Shown in pieces: positions 48,191 to 59,780 of a stretch of 64,000 bases of DNA. Where the stretch lies: contig JAMXBB010000009.1 in the NCBI GenBank assembly GCA_024138015.1, positions 38,957,787 to 39,021,786 on the forward strand, read 5' to 3'. Numbering within the stretch: position 1 is the stretch's first letter; every line of letters begins with the position of its first letter. The notes below the pieces were generated by a model that saw only the letters and a program-made list of their open reading frames with translations, searched no databases and had not been told where the DNA came from. This DNA comes from Lumnitzera littorea. Lineage: Eukaryota; Streptophyta; Magnoliopsida; Myrtales; Combretaceae. The translations under genes were made by a program, and so were the position numbers.

Positions 48191-49125
48191 ATGATACGAA
48201 CTCGTAGTTGAACACATAAGCCTAATATCGAGCATAAACAAAGGGGGTAGGTCCAGACCGCGAGATGGACCGAAAGATAAATGGCAGTCGAAGGATGAGC
48301 AAGGGTTCCCATGCATCAACAATGGATATAATGTACCAATGCCTCACATAAGCTCAAATCAAACTTAATATGACAGAAAAGTATAGCCAAAGGGCACTCA
48401 ACACTAGTCTACGCTTGATGGGCTAGATAAGAGTAACTCAAGAGTAAGCATAAAGGACACTTAGCTCACGAGAGTGAGAAAGTCCAATATATTCTCTATG
48501 TATATTGATGTTGTGACTATTACAATTTGTAAGTATTTATAATACCTAATTAGGATAAATCTTAGGTTATAGGAAATTACAGAAAAGAATTTCTACTAGC
48601 TAGGAAAAAGGGGAATAATTTACAAGGGTATCGATGTAATCACGTCAAAAGAATATTCTTTAGTTAGAAAGGACAATATAGATGTTAGAAAGGACAGTAT
48701 GTACGTAATTTTGCTTATTCTATAGTTCTAATAATACTACGAGCCGTGTAGAGGTAGGCCTCAATTAGGTCTGGTCGATGTCGGCAATTTGGCAATCTTG
48801 ATTGCTAAGACTAGACAAGGGTTGACTCACATTCATATTGGCCTCAAATTGTCAACTCTTGACAATTGTTAATTCATTCTTGACATTGTAGGGTTAGCTA
48901 CATCCTGATTTGGTGCTTAGACTGGTATATTACGAAGGGGTCGACTTGGCATGTCAACTGATAACCTCAGCAATCCCTTGGATGGTTTTGAGAGCGAAGT
49001 AGCTCGATAGGTCAAACTAGGGTAAGTACTGCTAGTAGGTGCATAACTCACCTCGAACAGCTTGCTAAACCATTTGAGCTAGCCTCTGCATTTGGGAGTG
49101 CATGATCGGTCCTCGATCCCTATCA
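48191..49125 (-). repeat. D1 5' LTR
   Basis: 935 bases. It carries a minus-strand TATAAATAC at 48533-48541, the likely LTR promoter. Confidence 0.9.
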
Positions 49126-49620
49126 AAGGATCTCGTATTAATGCTTATGTAAAGGAGTTCCAAGTGCTAATGATCCAATGCAAAGTTGTAGAGCCAAAAG
49201 ATCAAACTATCTCTAAGTTTATTAGTAGGTTAAAGTATGAAACAGGTGACATTCTTGAAACCAAAGAATTGAGTGATGTTGAATGAGCATATTCCGAACA
49301 CATGTTAGTCGGACTACCCCTAGCCAATCTGTTTCAAGCGAACTTGTATGATCAGTTACAAGTAAGAGCAAGGTCATTTGACCTGTTCCTACCATCCAAG
49401 CTGAGGAGAAGGAACCTTTGAGGAAGTTTGAGAAAGGATAGAGCTAAAAAAGAAACACTAGTGAGATCAAGTGCTTCAAGTGCCAAAGATTTGGTCACAT
49501 GGCAACACAATGTTTGAATAGAAGAGTCACGGTGATTAAGGGAGAAATACTAACCATCGAGGTTAAGTAATGAGTATAAGCGTAGTATGTGAGGATGAAC
49601 GATGTGAGAACTTATTCCAC
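49126..49620 (+). pseudogene. Element E gag, C-terminal part
   Basis: Open from the D1 site: SRINAYVKEFQVLMIQCKVVE and KFISRLKYETGDILE, then an intact CCHC knuckle CFKCQRFGHMATQC at 49472-49513. Confidence 0.88.
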
Positions 49621-49980
49621 ATTGGTTGCAAAGTTAATGGAATGTTGTGCACTCTTATTGTTGATAGTGGAAGCTACACTAATGTAGTGTTTTTCTTTAT
49701 GGTCCAATAATTGAAGTTGCTAACCAAACCCTACCCCAAACCTTACAAATTACACTAGCTCGATGACAAAGGAGGCTTGCAAGTGACCAAGCAAGCTGCC
49801 ATGCCAATTTGCATTGGAAAGTATCGAAATGAAGTTGTTTATGATGTGTTGCCTATAAGCGCTTCACATATTCTTTTCGAAAGACCCTGGATGTTTGATC
49901 AGCAAGTATACTTGTTCATTTGAGCATGAGGGAAGAAAGGTAAGATTGAGTCCTTTGACTACCCAATAAGTCAAAACTAT
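49621..49980 (+). pseudogene. Element E aspartic protease
   Basis: The active-site block LIVDSGSYTNVV (GAT AGT GGA at 49663-49671) is the only intact D-S-G triad among the gypsy elements here. A distal HILFERPWMFDQ block follows at about 49865-49905. Confidence 0.87.
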
Positions 49981-50038
49981 ACAAGCTCAACTTAGCCAAG
50001 CCTTAAAGAAAGAGACCTTAGTGATGATATGTACTTAA

Positions 50039-51150
50039 TTGTTTAGAGAGATGAAGCTTGAAGAGCTAACCTTTCTATTAGTCAGGAGGTTACTTGAATT
50101 GAAGGATCTAAATGATGAACTACCTACTAAGGTGAACGACCTATTAAAGGAGTTTACCAACCTATTCCCTAGCGAATTGATAGGAGGTTTGCCTTCGATT
50201 AGAGGGATCAAACATGCGATAAATCTGCAACCTAGAGTTGCATTACTGAGCAAGCCTATATATAAGCCAAACCCTAAACAAGCTACCGAGCTTCAAAGGC
50301 AAGTAGAAGAGCTAATGAAAAGAGGATATGTGAGAGAATCCTTAATCCCATATGTTATCCTAGCTTTATTGATTCTAAAGAAAGATGGCACATTGTGTAT
50401 ATGTGTAGATAATCGAGTCATCAACTGAATTACCATCAAGCATAGGTACCTCATACCTCGACTTGAGGAAATGCTTGACTAGTTGAATGGATCAAGGTTC
50501 TTCTCTAAGATCAATCTTAAATCCAAGTACCATCAAATTAGAATGCAGGAAGGGTATGAGTGGAAAACCACATTCAAGACTCGACATGGGTTATATGAAT
50601 GGCTAGTTATGCCCCTTAGACTATCAAATGCACCAAGCCTATTTATGAGGCTAATGAACCATGTGATCTAAGAATTGATTAGAAATTTTTCATTGTTTAC
50701 TTTGATGACATTCTTGTTTACAAACCTGACTTCGAGACATATTGTTAATATCTCTAAGTTATCTTTGGCAAACTCCAAGCTGAAAAATTATATGCCAATG
50801 TAAAGAAATGTGACTTCTATCGACCTGATGTGATCTTTTAAAGATTTGTAGTGAGTGGAGGTAGCATACGAGTTGATGAAGAGAAGGTGAAGGCAACTAC
50901 TAAATGGCCTATGCTAATCTGTTCCACCAACGTGCGAAGTTTTCATGGCCTGACATCTTTTTATTGCCAATTCATAAGGAATTTCATTACTATTGTAGCC
51001 AACTCATTTAGCTATTCAAGAGGAACATTAAATTCAAACAAGGAGAGAAAGAGTAGTAGAGGTTCGAGCAAGTAAAGAAGAAGTTGACTTCTACCCCTAT
51101 CCTAGCTCTCCCGAGCTTCAATAAAGTGATTGAAGTAAAGTATGATGTAT
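50039..51150 (+). pseudogene. Element E reverse transcriptase
   Basis: A long open stretch (50039-50428) runs from the protease linker through GGLPSIRGIKH, KPNPKQATELQRQVEEL and KKDGTLCICVDNRVI. Then come [14 protein letters not shown] (50570-50610) and IVYFDDILVY (50692-50721) with both Asp intact. A one-base shift lies just before that motif. SFHGLTSFYCQFIRNF follows. Few stops by local standards. Confidence 0.9.
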
Positions 51151-51571
51151 CTAGGGTATAAGTGCCATGCTAATGCAAGAAGGCCAACTAATTACCTACT
51201 TTAGTGAGAAACTTCGAGGAGTGACACTAAATTACTTTGTATATGGAAAGGAGTTCTACTCCTTAATTCAAGCCCTAACTGTCTGGCAGGATTACCTATT
51301 GCTTAGAGAATTTATGATTTACATCAACCATGAATTGTTGAGATGTTTGAAGACCCAACCTAAACTGTCTAAGAGACAAGTGAAGTGGATAGAATTCACA
51401 AAGGGATTTTCTTATGTTGTTAAGTATAAAACTAGCGAGAATAATGTAGTGGCTAACACCCTATCACAACAACATACTCTCCCAATTGAACTCCTAACGA
51501 GGCTCCTTGGGTTCTCAGTTATCAAGAATTTATATGCTAAGGACCCTTACTTTGGTCCAATCTATGTTTAA
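51151..51571 (+). pseudogene. Element E RNase H domain
   Basis: The open frame 51167-51571 gives LMQEGQLITYFSEKLRG, NYFVYGKEFYSLIQAL, YLLLREFMIYINHE and VKWIEFTKGFSYVVKY ending ENNVVANTLSQQ. Asp in the DHESL-type block is Asn (INHE) and the DALS Asp is Asn (NTLS). Confidence 0.87.
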
Positions 51572-52867
51572 TGTGAGGGTGGGCGACCTATTGATGATTA
51601 TTACAGAGAAGACGGATACATGTTCAGGAAAGGAAAGTTGTGTATCCTGACCTGTTCTATGAGAGAATTACTAGTGCGTGAGGCACATGGAAGAGGATTG
51701 CTTAGTCATTTTGAAAGGCTCAAACTCATGAAGTACTTAGCTCAAGATTCTTTTAGCTAAGTATGACGTGCAATCTATACAAGAGAGGTGTACAACCTAC
51801 CAATGAGCAAAGAGTCGAATAGAATAAGCCTATTATTTACCATTACCAATACCAACCAAACCATGGTTTGAGCTGATTATGGACTTTGTTTTGGGGTTAC
51901 TGAGGATGTCCGTAGGAATGACTCCATCATGGTTATCAAAGATCGATTCAACAAGATGGTACACTTCGTGCTATGTGATCAAACTAACGATGATTCAACT
52001 ATCTCTTTTCCCTTTTTCTAAGATGTAGTCAAGCTGCATGAAGTGCCTAGAACTATAGTACCTAATCAAGACCCTAAGTTCTTAAGTCATTTCTAGAAGA
52101 CCCTTTGGAAGTGACTAAGAACCAAGCTACTGTTCAGTACATCCAACTACCCATAAACAAATGGATAGATTGAGGTTGTCAACAGGACCTTAAGAACCCT
52201 ATTACGAGTTGCAGTTAAAAGAAACCCAACTAATTAGGACATGTGCTTACCAATCATTAAGTTCACCTCCAATAGGACTACTTATAGTGTCATCGAGAAG
52301 TCATCTTTCAAGGTTGAATATGGATATAATTCCGAACTCCCACTACACTAGATTTCCTAACCTAACCAACCTAAAGATTAGTAAGCTATCAAAAGCTTAG
52401 AAGCCATCCAAACAATGCACCAGAAGGTAGTAGACCATTTGAATCGAGCTACTGCCAAGCTTGAAAAGAAAGGCCAAGGAAGAAAAGCTAGAGAGTTCCA
52501 GCCTAAAGACTTAATGTGGATTCACCTCAACAAAGATGGGTTCCCTAAACTAAGTAGGAACAAATTGTCACAAAGGGCAAATGGACCTTTCAAGGTGATT
52601 GAGAAGGTCAACCCTAATGCCTTCAAGGTAGACTTGCTTGAAGAATATGGAGTCTTTAACACCTTCAACGTTGCTGATCTTCACCCATATTTCCCTGATG
52701 TTGAGTTACCTGATTTTGATCAAGATTTGATCCAAAACTTAAACAACTTGGATGAAATAACAGGAATCAAAGGCCAATCATATAGTCATAAGCCCGAGGA
52801 CTTGCTTCTCTACTATGTTGAGTTGTATAGAAGGACCTCACTTCAAAAGAAGAGCAATTCCTCTTAG
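51572..52867 (+). pseudogene. Element E integrase, running into the 3' LTR
   Basis: A degraded zinc region (REAHGRGLLSHFER, then QERCTTYQ), a broken core, and an intact C-terminal frame 52415-52867. That frame has ARKAREFQPKDLMWIHLNK, NGPFKVIEKVNPNAFKVDL and FNVADLHPYFPDVELPDFD, then runs 110 bases into the LTR before stopping. No chromodomain is seen. The first core Asp region reads MVIKDRFNKMVHF, with Asp retained. Confidence 0.85.
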
Positions 52868-53674
52868 CAGACCTAATATATCTTCTAAGCTACCTCAAGC
52901 CATTCACTATCTCCTGAATGAAGGAAGATCCCACTATTACTACCGACCACAATCAAAGCAAAGTATTGAACCTACCTATTTTTAAGCTCACAAGTATCCG
53001 AGTTGAAATTGACCTATTGTCACACTGACTTATTGAGTTTGAGCTACCAGGTCCCTACTTTCAAAGCACATACTCCCTAAACCCCTAACCTACTGAGTTG
53101 TCAATATGAAGCTAACCTAGCCAACTCTACTCTGCTCTACAACCAACACCTATTTAGGCCACCAAATTGAGAGGTTGACACGTGTCATCTTTCTCTCACA
53201 TCCATACTGTCCTAGCAAAGGATATTCTTTTTCTGTTACTACCAATTTATCCTTTCTCTGTAATCATTTTCCATTTAAAGTAAGTATCTAATTTTGTAAT
53301 TTGAGGAATCCTAGGACTTACCCTAATTAAGGCATATAAATACCCTACAAATATTTTACTAAAATCATCATCAAAATATTGAAAATAGAACTTTTCCCTC
53401 TTAAGCTATTTGTCCCCTGCTTGCTCTCCTTACTCATATCTAAGCCATATAAGTTGGACTAGTGACGAGTGACCTCCAGCCATACTTGTATGTAATATCA
53501 AGCGTAACCTAAGCTTATGTGAAGCATTAGTGCATCATATATACGTCCATGTACAAGAAACCCTAATCTATCTTCAACCTTCCATCCACTCTTTTGACCC
53601 ATTTTGCAGCTTGGACCCATTCAATCCCATAATACCTTCGATTGTATGTTCATCCATAACCATCGCCTGCATCA
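52758..53674 (+). repeat. Element E 3' LTR
   Basis: 917 bases. Starts TAACAGGAATCAAAGGCC (degraded TGATAGGAATC), ends CCTGCATCA. TATAAATAC at 53335-53343 is the likely TATA box; in the 5' LTR the same block is mutated. Confidence 0.88.
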
Positions 53675-54080
53675 TAGTTGATGGGAGGATTAGGAAGCTA
53701 TTTACTAATTTCAAGAGCACCCAATGAAGAGAGATGGAGCGATATGGGATGCTGTTGTTGCTTAAGTTGAGTAAGCCCTTATCTAAGTTAAGTTGGATGT
53801 TCTAAGGCCTACTACAGGCAAAATGCTAAAGCAGGAGACAGCCTACATAGCTCAGATTTGGGAGCTTAAGGAGACGCTTCGAAAGCAAAACCAATACATA
53901 ATAGAGATGGAGGATTTCACGCATTAGGAAAGTCAAAATATCTTAGACAAGTATTTAAATGGTCCTAATTTCTAAGAGACCTTATTAAGGTTTTATGTAG
54001 AGTTTATAGAATATCTGAAGGGGCTCACTTTAGAGTAAGACCTTGAATTCAAGCTAGTTGCCCTAGAGAATCACAAGTGA
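53675..54080 (+). pseudogene. Coding remnant W, third part
   Basis: The frame of 44760-44856 continues after element E: DGAIWDAVVA, GKMLKQETAYIAQIWELKET, RKQNQYIIEMEDF, NILDKYLNGPNF and ETLLRFYVEFIEYLKGL. It looks like an alpha-helical, partly coiled-coil protein. No known family is recognised. Stops are mostly TAG and TAA at Gln-like places. Confidence 0.5.
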
Positions 54081-54799
54081 GAGTCCTCTTTATACTCCAA
54101 TGCTTGTAAATGCTTATGTTGAGTAGAGGGAGATAGTAGATGTTGATAAGGCAATGCCATTTGAGCCTATGCAAGGTACTACTTGGCTTCTTCTTCTTGA
54201 AGGTCCTTCCTGTGGTCCTCTTGCTTCTCCTGGTCTACCATCAACTATAGATTTGTTGATGGAGTATAGTTTCTACAATTATTAGCTTATTGAGCATAAT
54301 CCATAGGCATTGAGTCCTCTACCATTTTAGAGTTTTCCTTTTTCCTTTGTATATATACATTTTGTTGTTGCTTATATGTTAGTGATAATACCTACCTTAA
54401 AATCTAAGTACCCTCAGGCTCTTATAATGAAATTCTTTATTCATATTTTGTTGTTTGATAGTTGTATAATGTTAGGATGATTAGTCCTCGTGATAGCTCT
54501 AAGTAGAGGTAAATAATTGTCATGCTTGACAGTATCAACTTAATAAGACTTGTCCTAAAAAGGGAGCATGTTCATATACAATGACTAGGGATCCTTCTCT
54601 TTGTTAGAGTGTCTAGTTGTTAGGAGTTGACTTTGTTAACGAAGCATCCTAACTTATCAGTTTAGAATAAGAGCTCGATTATATGAGTTCTTTATCAAAC
54701 ATGGAGTCAGGTAAAAGAACTCCTTCTTCAAGCTTATATAAATGTAAAGGTTACTCATTGTCCCATGATAAAGGATGAGGTTAGCCTACATTTGCCAAG
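54081..54799 (+). other. Region downstream of W, no clear gene
   Basis: A mix of short open stretches. One plus-strand segment at 54510-54610 has three Cys in a CPKKGACSYT-like pattern. No family recognised. Confidence 0.4.
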
Positions 54800-55300
54800 T
54801 AAAAAGCATAGGTTGCCTTTATTGCCTATTGTTAAGACAGAGCCTAGAATGTTGCTAGAAAGCAAAGGGGATGACTTAAATAAAGGTTATGGTGATATGA
54901 AGAGGCTGCCTCTACTACTTGTAATAAGATAGAGGTTGCGATGAAGGATTCAAGTTGTAGAAAGGTCAATATGGCCTAAATAGGCCACCTTTGTTGCATT
55001 GTAGAAACGTAAAAGTTGATAATTCACTAAAGAGCAAAAGATGTGTGACTTGTGGAAAGAGAAAATGGTTTAAAGAGGCCTCCTCTGTTGCCTTGTAAAA
55101 AAGTAGAGGCTAAGAATTCATCAAAGAGAAAAGGGTATGAGACTTATGGAAAGGTCGAAGTCGCTAGAAGAAGCCACCTCTATTACCTATAATAAGGTAA
55201 AGGCTGAGAATTTGCTAAAAACGAACTGTATAACCAATGGAAAGATAGGGATGACTTGAAGATGCAATTTCTATTAGCCATAATAAGATAGATGTTGAAA
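54800..55300 (+). repeat. Six ~93-bp tandem units with coding-like sense
   Basis: Units centred on a CCNCCTCTRTTRCCT block recur at about 54813, 54906, 54985, 55079, 55174 and 55264 (spacing 79-95). On the plus strand the block reads PPLLP followed by a Lys-rich stretch (VEAKNSSKRKGYETYGKVE type), suggesting a ~31-residue protein repeat, possibly the C-terminal part of W. Frames are broken. Confidence 0.6.
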
Positions 55301-55422
55301 GTGTTGTAGTCATATCAAGGGGTAGTTAAGCATAGGTTGTAACCTACTAGCAGGATGAAGTCATGTGTCATAGGGGAACCACTAAGTTTGGGAAATTGCA
55401 AAAAACCCTTCAAACTTTGTGA
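55301..55422. other. Short flank of element F, nothing recognised
   Basis: No gene or repeat identified. It ends at the F 5' LTR. Confidence 0.4.
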
Positions 55423-56309
55423 TGAGCTGCCAACCATTGATCCTCTTACTCGCACATGGCTCTAAGGACTCCAATCCTTCACCCAAAGAATTCTCTCCCA
55501 TTAACTTGCTAATGATAAGAAACTCTATGTCAAAGAAGGATGGTTGAATTCCTTAATAGCTTTAGAAGGTTAGACCGTGCTCTATTTTCTCCCTCTTGTG
55601 ACCAATGATCGAACCTCCAATTGCCAAAAGCTTCTTGCCAAGTGACAAGACACTTTCCTACTCGTTAAGTACTTCTCTTCTAGCCTCCTACCAATACTTG
55701 CTACATTCTTTTCTCATCTCAGCAATCCCTAATTCCACCACAACTTGTTTCCACTTAGCTGCTATACCCAAAGAATCTTTGTATGAAACCAATGTTGCCC
55801 TACCACCTATCCATTTTATCTAACACTGTACTATTTTTCCCTTTTTATCGTTTGTCCTTTTTTCTCTTTTTCATATGTACTAGGAATCCTCTTTTTATGT
55901 ATGCCTTTTTGTAATTTCTTTATCTGTAATGTTGCCTTAGGAACATACTATAAATAGTCCCTTCTCCTCGTAAGCTGAAATCATCTTATTTTACAAATAA
56001 ACATTGAATATATTGTTCTTGTGAGTCAACCCACTCTATGTCCATTTTTATACACTCTTATCTAATCTTGCCAAGTAGCTCAAGATTAGTGGCAGGTAGA
56101 CCTTGACATTAACTTATGTATCATATCAAGTAAAGTGTCAAGTCGTGTTATGTTTATAGGTAGGTCATATCCTCTTAGCAGCTTCACGTCAACTACTCTA
56201 GTCAATTCGTCAACTTACTCACTCTAAGTTTCTTCGATATTTTGAATGACCCATTGGTTCAAAACTAATATGATAAGTCCTAGTGATAATTGAGCTCTTA
56301 AGCATATCA
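55423..56309 (+). repeat. Element F1 5' LTR
   Basis: Starts TGAGCTGCCAACC (possibly TGATGAGC, three bases earlier) and ends GCATATCA. TATAAATAG at 55949-55957 followed by TCCC is the likely TATA box. Confidence 0.87.
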
Positions 56310-56317
56310 TATAATCT

Positions 56318-56337
56318 TAGTATCAGAGCTTGAGGTC
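56318..56337 (+). other. Primer-binding site of F1
   Basis: TAGTATCAGAGCTTGAGGTC, near-identical at its first 12 bases to the initiator Met tRNA complement. Confidence 0.8.
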
Positions 56338-56495
56338 GAGGCCGAGAGCTATGTAGTGATAGCTACTACTAGTTTGCTATTCGAAATACTCTATTTTCAT
56401 TTAGAAGAACAGAGTAAGTTCACAGTTCGTATGGTATTTGTGTCTGTGTATAAGGATTTCTTATGTGGAGTATTTTCTAAAGCTTCATTTTGAGA

Positions 56496-57810
56496 ATGTC
56501 AAATCCCAGTATTCAGGGAGAGATTAACGATGCTAGGAGTGATGCTCATGGTCGAGGTTGAGTTACCTAACAAATACTATGTACTATTGATCAATAGATA
56601 TAAGACCTTGCTACTATTGTGGCCAATTTAGCTGTCTTAGTATAAAGAGTCTTAGAGACTGGGCTGCATAAGAGAGTTGTTAAACAAGACCGAAAGATGA
56701 GAGATAGGTTGAGAAGACAAATGAATGAATAGCGTACACTAGAGCCCATTCCTGTAAACTAAGCACCACCCCAATGTGTCGAAAGAATGGAGAGAAGGAG
56801 GTTAGAATTGGATGAAGTGGAAGAGTATGAGGAGGAAGAACAGTATGATGGAGTTGACGAGCGTGAACTTAGAGCTCCTAGAGGCATTGAATACCTCAAA
56901 GTACAAATTCCAAGCTTCAATGGGTCTGGTAGTGCAAACAACTACTTGGATTGGGAGGAGAAAATCGAAAAGATATTCGACTTTTATGATTATGAGGATG
57001 TTCATATTTGAGTAGCCGCATTGGAATTTTCTAGATATGTAGCCATGTGGTGGAAGAAGTTGTAGAATGTCTACTTGAGAGCCTGACGAGAAGTTCAAAC
57101 ATGGAATGAAATGAAGAGAGTTCTAAGAAGTAAGTTCATTTATAAACATTATGAACAAGACACTTTCCAACGTCTCCAAGACTTGAGATAAGTTAGCCGA
57201 TGAGTGGACGGCTATGTTTGAGAGTTTCAATTAGTCATGTCCCGGTGTGATGTTAATAAGGTACAAACTATAATATGGTTCATTTATAGGCTAAGGACTA
57301 GGATTGGTAACATAGTAGAGCTACAAATTCTTGCAACTCTGGATGAAGCCATCAAGGTGGTAGAGAGAGTCGAAAGGCAAAGGCAGCACCAGATAAGTCG
57401 AATGTCAAGTAGCCAACCTATGCTACTGAACAGGAGCAACATACCGAGCCGACTAGGGAATGATCGAGCATCAAATAATTCTAAGGTGGAACATCAAGGG
57501 CAAGTGCCAATCTAACTAGAAGAAAGCCGAGGTAAGGGCAAAGCCAAGGATCTTAAGGTCCGAATAGACTAAGGTCAAAGCTTAGGAAGAAAGACCCAAG
57601 AAATCAAATGCTTTAAATGTCTTGGTAATGGGCATGTGACTACTTAATGTCCAAACCACTGAGTCATGACTATAAACGGAGATAAGCCTTAGTTTGAAGT
57701 AAAGAGTATGAGTGAAGGAGAGGAAGAGATGGGAGTTAAATAGATGTTAGAAGAGTTTTAGGAAGACCCTGAAGCCGAGACATCACTTGAGGGCGATGCT
57801 GAGTAATGTT
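56496..57810 (+). pseudogene. Element F1 gag
   Basis: Met at 56496 opens MSNPSIQGEINDARSDAHG. Then RRLELDEVEEYEEEEQYDGV (open 56787-57011), YLKVQIPSFNGSGSANNYLDW and AALEFSRYVAMWWKKL, ending in a knuckle CFKCLGNGHVTTxC at 57609-57650 with TAA in the position before the last Cys. Confidence 0.9.
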
Positions 57811-58235
57811 TTATCGTTTGACGATCTCTTAGTGCTTTTATGGCTGATGAGAATGAGCAAAAGGAGAACCTCTTCCATACAAATTGTTGAGTGAATGGCA
57901 AACTATGCGCCTTGATCATTGACAGAGGGAGCTATACTAATGTTATAGCATAAGGGGTAGTTAAGGCTACGAAACTACCAACCTTGCTATACCTAAAGCC
58001 GTATAAGATTCACTAGCTGAACAAAAAAGGAGGCTTACACATTATCGAGTAGGTTAAAGTGCCACTTTCCATTGGTGATTGGTATAAGGATAAGGTGTTG
58101 TGTAATGTCCTTCCCATATGCACCTCTCACATATTACTTGGCTGACCATGGCTGTTTGACTTAAAAGTATTGCACGATGAGTATAGTAACACCTACATGA
58201 TCTAGAAGGTTGAGAAGAAAATCATACCGACACCT
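57811..58235 (+). pseudogene. Element F1 aspartic protease
   Basis: The active-site block reads LIIDRGSYTNVIA (GAC AGA GGG at 57921-57929), Arg replacing Ser/Thr of the triad. The distal HILLGxPWLFDL block is at 58127-58163. Confidence 0.85.
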
Positions 58236-59462
58236 ATGAGTCCTAAGGAAATACAAGGAGCCCAAGAGAAGGTTGCTAGATCACTACAGCAGAAGTCCTT
58301 AGTCATTTCTCAAGCTCAGTTTACTCAAGAAGTCAAGGCCAAGGACTATGTGCTCCTTTTAGCTAGGAGACTATTGGAGGTGAGAGAAGCTGAGAGCTTA
58401 CCTGCCAAGATGCAGTAGTTACTTCAAAACTATGTCAACTTATTTCCTACCGAGATACCGAAAGGTTTACCTCCCTTAAGAGGCATTGAGCATTGCATCG
58501 ACCTCCAACCTGGAGTTACCTTACTGACCTGACCCGCTTATAGGCTCAATCCTAAGTAGGCAAATGAGCTAAAGAAACAAGTGGATGAGTTAATAGACCG
58601 CTAATAGGTCCGAAGGAGTATGAGCACATGTACCATACCAGTCATACTAATAACTAAGAAAGATGGGTTGTGGAGAATGTGTATTGATAGCCGTGCCATC
58701 AATAAAATTACCATTAAGTACCGATATCCGATCCTATGGTTAGATGATACACTTGATGAGTTATATGGTGCCCACATCTTCTTGAAGATGGACCTAAAGA
58801 GTAGCTACTACCAAATACAAATGAGACCTGGAGATGAATGGAAGACAGCCTTTAAGACAAAGGATGGTCTATTTGAATGAATGGTAATGCCATTTGGCTT
58901 AACTAATGCATCAAGTACATTTATGCAGCTAATGAATCATGTGCTTAGAACATTAATTAGCAAATGTGTTGTGGTTTATTTTGATGACATTCTAGTCTAC
59001 AGTACCGATGTCATCACTCATGTCGAGCATTTAAGATTGATGTTCAACATGCTCCATGCTGAGAGATTATTCGACAACTTGAAGAAATGTGTGTTCTGTC
59101 AAAGCGAGGTTATATTCCTTAGATATGTTGTTTTAGGGAAAGGAGTTCGAGTTGATGATGAGAAAGTCAGAGCTATTCTTGAGTGGCCTACATCGACTAA
59201 GGCTGCTGAAATCAGGGGCTTCCATAGCCTAGCTTTGTTCTATCGAAGATTCATTCGAAACTTCAATTCCATAACTATACCTTTAACTAAATTGACTAGG
59301 AAGAACACTGAGTTTAGGTGGTCGAAGAAAGCTCAGAAGAATTTTGAAGATGTGAAGTCTAAGTTGACGTCTGCTCCAGTACTCACCCTGCCAAATTTCA
59401 AGAAAATTTTTGAGGTAGAGTGTGACATGTCTAGTGTCGACATTGTTGCTATCCTTATGTAA
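58236..59462 (+). pseudogene. Element F1 reverse transcriptase
   Basis: Best-kept RT here. 58620-58880 and 58881-59462 are open, separated by one TGA in the position of Trp. Blocks: [58 protein letters not shown] (58977-59000, catalytic pair intact), RGFHSLALFYRRFIRNF. It ends in the connection LPNFKKIFEVECDMS. Confidence 0.93.
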
Positions 59463-59780
59463 AAGCACTGACCAATTGCCTATTTCATTAAGAAACTCTG
59501 AGGTGCTGCCATGAATTACTTAACATACAATAAGGAGTTCTATGCCCTTGTCCAAATACTATAGAACTGGTAGCATTATTTGTTACCAAGAGAATTCATG
59601 ATCTACTTAAATCATAAGTTTCTCAAGCATCCTTGTAGGCAATAGAAGCTTTCTTGGTGTCATGCCAAATGGGTTAAATTCCTAGAGTCTTTTTGCTACA
59701 TCATCTAGTAGAAGAAAGGAAGCACTAACACTATGGCAAATGCTCTTTCTCATTGTCATACCTTTATTACAACTATACAA
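59463..59780 (+). pseudogene. Element F1 RNase H domain
   Basis: Reads PIAYFIKKL, MNYLTYNKEFYALVQ, PREFMIYLNHKFLKH and GSTNTMANALSH. Several stops; Asp positions of the DHESL and DALS blocks are Asn. Confidence 0.8.

Larger units (their letters stand above)
46704..49125 (-). mobile_element. D1: internally deleted gypsy element in E gag
   Basis: 2422 bases with perfect AAGGA duplications (46699-46703, 49126-49130). Minus strand: 5' LTR 48191-49125, 3' LTR 46704-47635, and only 555 bases between them. That remainder is the leader joined to the integrase tail; gag, protease, RT and most of integrase are gone. E gag continues in frame after one AAGGA is removed. It resembles a deletion derivative able to move only in trans. 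Confidence 0.92.
44857..53674 (+). mobile_element. Full-length gypsy element E, inserted in W and split by D1
   Basis: LTRs of 921 and 917 bases. The flanks are CAGTT (44852-44856) and TAGTT (53675-53679), one mismatch. About 6.4 kb without D1. Plus-strand gag, protease, RT, RNase H, integrase. Protease and RT active sites are intact, but frameshifts and stops remain in every domain. Confidence 0.9.
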
